From Colimorpha sp045597845 (GTDB lineage Bacteria > Bacteroidota > Bacteroidia > Bacteroidales > P3): DNA of 63,255 nt. Within the stretch, counting starts at the first letter, position 1; the number at the start of each line of letters is the position of its first letter. The notes beneath the pieces are model-generated. The model had not been told where the DNA came from and made no database searches. It saw only the letters and a program-made list of their open reading frames with translations. The position numbers and the translations under genes are program-made. Shown here one piece after another: positions 61,050 through 63,255 of the stretch. Where the stretch lies: contig JAZLKZ010000088.1 of NCBI GenBank assembly GCA_045597845.1, positions 1 to 63,255 of the forward strand, given 5' to 3'.

Positions 61050-61057
61050 TAATTTCG
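61050..61057 (+). promoter_or_regulatory. Promoter of the secreted transglutaminase gene
   Basis: TAATTTCG differs by one base from TAnnTTTG; TTTG at 61027-61030 stands 19 bp upstream as -33 element. Confidence 0.6.
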
Positions 61058-61096
61058 CATTTGTTCGTTAAGTTGAATTACCAGTTACAAAACACT

Positions 61097-62752
61097 ATGA
61101 AATCATTATTCAATAAAGCCTGCAAATCATTTATATTGACAGCTATTGTATGCGGCACATTGGCAGTGTCTGCCCAAAACCCTATTCGCGTCTATAACAG
61201 CGTCACTATCGACCGCTCCGAATGCTCCAGCCTAAGCAAAATCATTCTCCACCTACCCTACTGCGAATCGAACGACTACCAGTACGTAGAAAATCATCGT
61301 TTCGGACCTCAAGGTCAGGTGCGTACCACCGACGAGGACCAACGCTATATCTGGTTAAAAAACACAAACTTCACCAATCTTCCCAGCCAAATCACCTACA
61401 CCGACACATTCGATTTCATTTCCACACATTTCGTACGGAACCTGGACAGCATCACAACACTCTATCCATACGACCCAACCTCCGAGGAAATCCTTTGGTT
61501 TACAGGTACCGAAGACGTTTATGTCACCCCACAGAACCCAGTCATTGATTCACTGGCAGACTTGATCTGGAACCAGTCTTCCAATATATTAGATTTTGCA
61601 CGGCGTAGCTATGAATATGTAGCCAGTCACCTCACTTACCAAAACCCCAACACAGGACTCCATTCCATTGCAGATATTATCGCCGATGGAGGCGGAGACT
61701 GTGGCAACTTTGCATCATTCTATATCTCCATACTGCGCAACAAGGGCATTCCCGCTCGCCATGTGATAGGATTCTCTCCGTACAATGGAAACGACATGCA
61801 TATATGGGCTGAATTTTACCTTCAGGGATACGGCTGGATTCCTGCCGACCCCACCTACAAAAACTCAGACCCTAACGGAGATTATTTCGGACGCTACGAC
61901 TATAACTATTGCATCGCAGGCAAAGGCATCAACCACTCCTATTATATTGATGGACAATACCAAAACATATCCTTGCTCCAACTCTTCAGCTACTGGTATT
62001 GGTACACTAGTTCCTGCAACAACATCAACTTCTACCGTGAAGTTGCGTATGACAACCTGTACCATATCACAGGAGTACCAGAGGATACGACATTCGGAAA
62101 TGTGATAGGGTCGGGATACTATGTCCCAGGAGAGACAGGAACCCTTGAAGCCATATCCGCCCACGGCTATATTTTCAGCCACTGGAGCAACGGTTCCACC
62201 GAGAACCCACTCACATTCACCCTCACCGGCGACTCCAACCTTACCGCATATTTTACCCCTGTAGTCTATGATACGATATACATTCATGACACCATAATCC
62301 AGCCCCTCACCTACTACACCCTTACCAGCCAGTCGGCAAACATCAATCAGGGACTTGTGGCAGGCAACGGACGTTATCCCGAAGGCACAGGTATTGAGAT
62401 TGCCGCCGTTCCCCTCCAAGGATACAGATTTATTCAATGGAACGACGGAAGCACCGAGAACCCCAGAACAGTTACCCTCAATGAAGACCTCACCTTCATG
62501 GCATCCTTCGAAGCCAACCCGACGGGAATATACGAAGCAGAAACGGCAGACTACACAATAGGAACACGGGATGGTTCCATAGTCATAACCAACGCTCCTG
62601 GACAGCAGATACGCATCTTTGACAACCTAGGGCGCTGCCTCATCACCGACCAAGGAGCATCTACCACACGCATCTTCCCAGTTCCTACCACCGGCACCTA
62701 CATGATACAAGTCGGGACTGCACCCGCTCGCAAAGTAGTGATAGTGAAATAA
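61097..62752 (+). CDS. Secreted transglutaminase-like protein with InlB-type repeats and T9SS type A sorting domain
   Basis: 551 residues from MKSLFNKACKSFILTAIV at 61097. After the signal peptide and a beta-rich N-terminal domain comes a transglutaminase-like core with a full Cys-His-Asp triad: GGGDCGNFASFY, NDMHIWAEFYL and IPADPTY (about residues 193-255). Two InlB/Listeria-Bacteroides-type repeats follow (HGYIFSHWSNGSTENP and LQGYRFIQWNDGSTENP), then a type A sorting domain ending MIQVGTAPARKVVIVK. Predicted surface or extracellular peptidase or transamidase; substrate unknown. Confidence 0.88.
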   Translation: MKSLFNKACKSFILTAIVCGTLAVSAQNPIRVYNSVTIDRSECSSLSKIILHLPYCESNDYQYVENHRFGPQGQVRTTDEDQRYIWLKNTNFTNLPSQITYTDTFDFISTHFVRNLDSITTLYPYDPTSEEILWFTGTEDVYVTPQNPVIDSLADLIWNQSSNILDFARRSYEYVASHLTYQNPNTGLHSIADIIADGGGDCGNFASFYISILRNKGIPARHVIGFSPYNGNDMHIWAEFYLQGYGWIPADPTYKNSDPNGDYFGRYDYNYCIAGKGINHSYYIDGQYQNISLLQLFSYWYWYTSSCNNINFYREVAYDNLYHITGVPEDTTFGNVIGSGYYVPGETGTLEAISAHGYIFSHWSNGSTENPLTFTLTGDSNLTAYFTPVVYDTIYIHDTIIQPLTYYTLTSQSANINQGLVAGNGRYPEGTGIEIAAVPLQGYRFIQWNDGSTENPRTVTLNEDLTFMASFEANPTGIYEAETADYTIGTRDGSIVITNAPGQQIRIFDNLGRCLITDQGASTTRIFPVPTTGTYMIQVGTAPARKVVIVK

Positions 62753-62796
62753 GCCACCAACTGTTCCTCCAACGGTAATGCTTCCATAATTGCAAT

Positions 62797-62819
62797 ATTA
62801 CGCATAAATTATGCGTAAT
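62797..62819. repeat. 23-bp near-perfect palindrome
   Basis: ATTACGCATAA-A-TTATGCGTAAT: two 11-bp arms with a single central base. It lies next to a stretch resembling the 5' end of dnaB. Function unknown. Confidence 0.7.
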
Positions 62820-62921
62820 GTAATCCCTGTCTGAACTTATCTTGTTTATTTTGATAGGAGAAACATTAATTGTGGGAATCGGCAGATTTAAGCGAGAGTA
62901 TAGATATACTAAATAATATAG

Positions 62922-63209
62922 TTAGACAGACTATATCAACCACATTTATTTGGAACACTGCTCCAAGCCACTATGGCAGAAAAAAAGATAGGGTTTGATA
63001 TCTTGACTTGCCGAGAAGTACGACTGGACGCATTTCTTTTTGGAGAGAAAAAAGGTCGCCATATTGTATCATTGGAGGAATCGAACGATGACACATTCCT
63101 AGAGAAACTCGACAAAGCGGGAATAGACTGCTGCTTCCTAGGAAGGACAACAAAAGGACGGGTCGTCGTAGATGGCATGGATTTTGGAGACCGAAACGAA
63201 TTCTGCTAA
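62922..63209 (+). pseudogene. Decayed 3' fragment of a PurL (FGAM synthase)-like gene
   Basis: Open frame of about 95 codons. ATG 62973 gives MAEKKIGFDILTCREVRLD, then DAFLFGEKKGRHIVSLEE and GRTTKGRVVVDGMDFG. This matches the C-terminal AIR-synthase-like end of Bacteroidota PurL (the DAxLFGExQGRVVVxV and LGxVTKGxxxxD pattern). The frame opens abruptly after a TAG at 62919 and ends in DRNEFC, without the rest of the enzyme (about 650 residues missing). Not expected to be active. Confidence 0.6.
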
Positions 63210-63255
63210 TTGGCAGATCGGCATTCCAAAGGAATCTGGAATAACATACAAAGGG

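Larger units (their letters stand above)
60775..61096. other. Divergent intergenic region with two promoters
   Basis: 322 bp, AT-rich, no gene. It carries the minus-strand sigma-operon promoter (60845-60852) and the plus-strand promoter of the transglutaminase gene (61050-61057). Nothing else recognised in the middle 200 bp. Confidence 0.7.

Overview
The window is bacterial chromosome from the Bacteroidales (phylum Bacteroidota). Four things point there. Promoters carry the TAnnTTTG -7 box of Bacteroidota sigma-ABfr, and most starts lack a Shine-Dalgarno sequence. Three exported proteins end in type IX secretion (T9SS) sorting domains, two type A and one type B. The gene families are typical: FrdCAB, DUF5683 next to ParAB, the PUR-like DUF3276 protein, DUF5723 and WG repeats. 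A T9SS-positive Bacteroidales outside Bacteroides sensu stricto fits best; I cannot name the species. I found no rRNA, tRNA, CRISPR array, complete insertion sequence or prophage.

Layout. 1-1702: end of an ExbB/TolQ gene, a small membrane protein and two ExbD/TolR genes. 1826-11869: housekeeping genes (trmN6, ligA, dapF, a cation:proton antiporter, dnaX, a His-rich CobW-type GTPase) with small envelope proteins. 12189-18753: two T9SS cargo proteins around clpB. 18801-23694: galE and a sugar-salvage cluster made of a FucP-like permease, a rhamnose/fucose mutarotase and a nucleotidyltransferase-GHMP kinase fusion. 23758-26445: an AT-rich defence cassette with a DpnI-like endonuclease, a KilA-N protein, three small proteins and the first ~37 codons of a Dam methylase. 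26657-36502: glyA, a WG-repeat protein, pyrC, frdCAB, a Nudix hydrolase and dprA. 36619-46676: atpDC, an amidohydrolase, a peptide-binding lipoprotein, envelope proteins and der. 46781-54529, nearly all minus strand: an acyltransferase, a sigma/membrane protein/Spy-like trio, an S4 protein, a TonB-ExbD-ExbB set, DUF5683, parB, parA and DUF3276. 54693-63209: a cysteine desulfidase-like protein, a deoxyhypusine synthase-like protein, dnaB, a second sigma-factor operon, a secreted transglutaminase and a decayed purL-like 3' fragment.

Most notable. (1) The DpnI-like enzyme, expected to cut G6mATC, lies in one tight operon behind a Dam gene broken after its first AdoMet-binding motif; this looks like a fossil of a GATC-methylation locus switched to the opposite specificity. 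(2) dnaX has an in-frame amber codon exactly between the clamp-loader core and an intact tau-like C-terminal domain. (3) Many spacers are arrays of degenerate units with a strict 7-bp or 8-bp period, the largest having 17 consecutive heptamers; some run into coding ends. (4) Unusual architectures: a PF01467-type nucleotidyltransferase fused to a GHMP kinase, and a FrdC with a loop of about 130 residues. (5) A membrane-protein gene followed in the same frame by a second open frame without an ATG.
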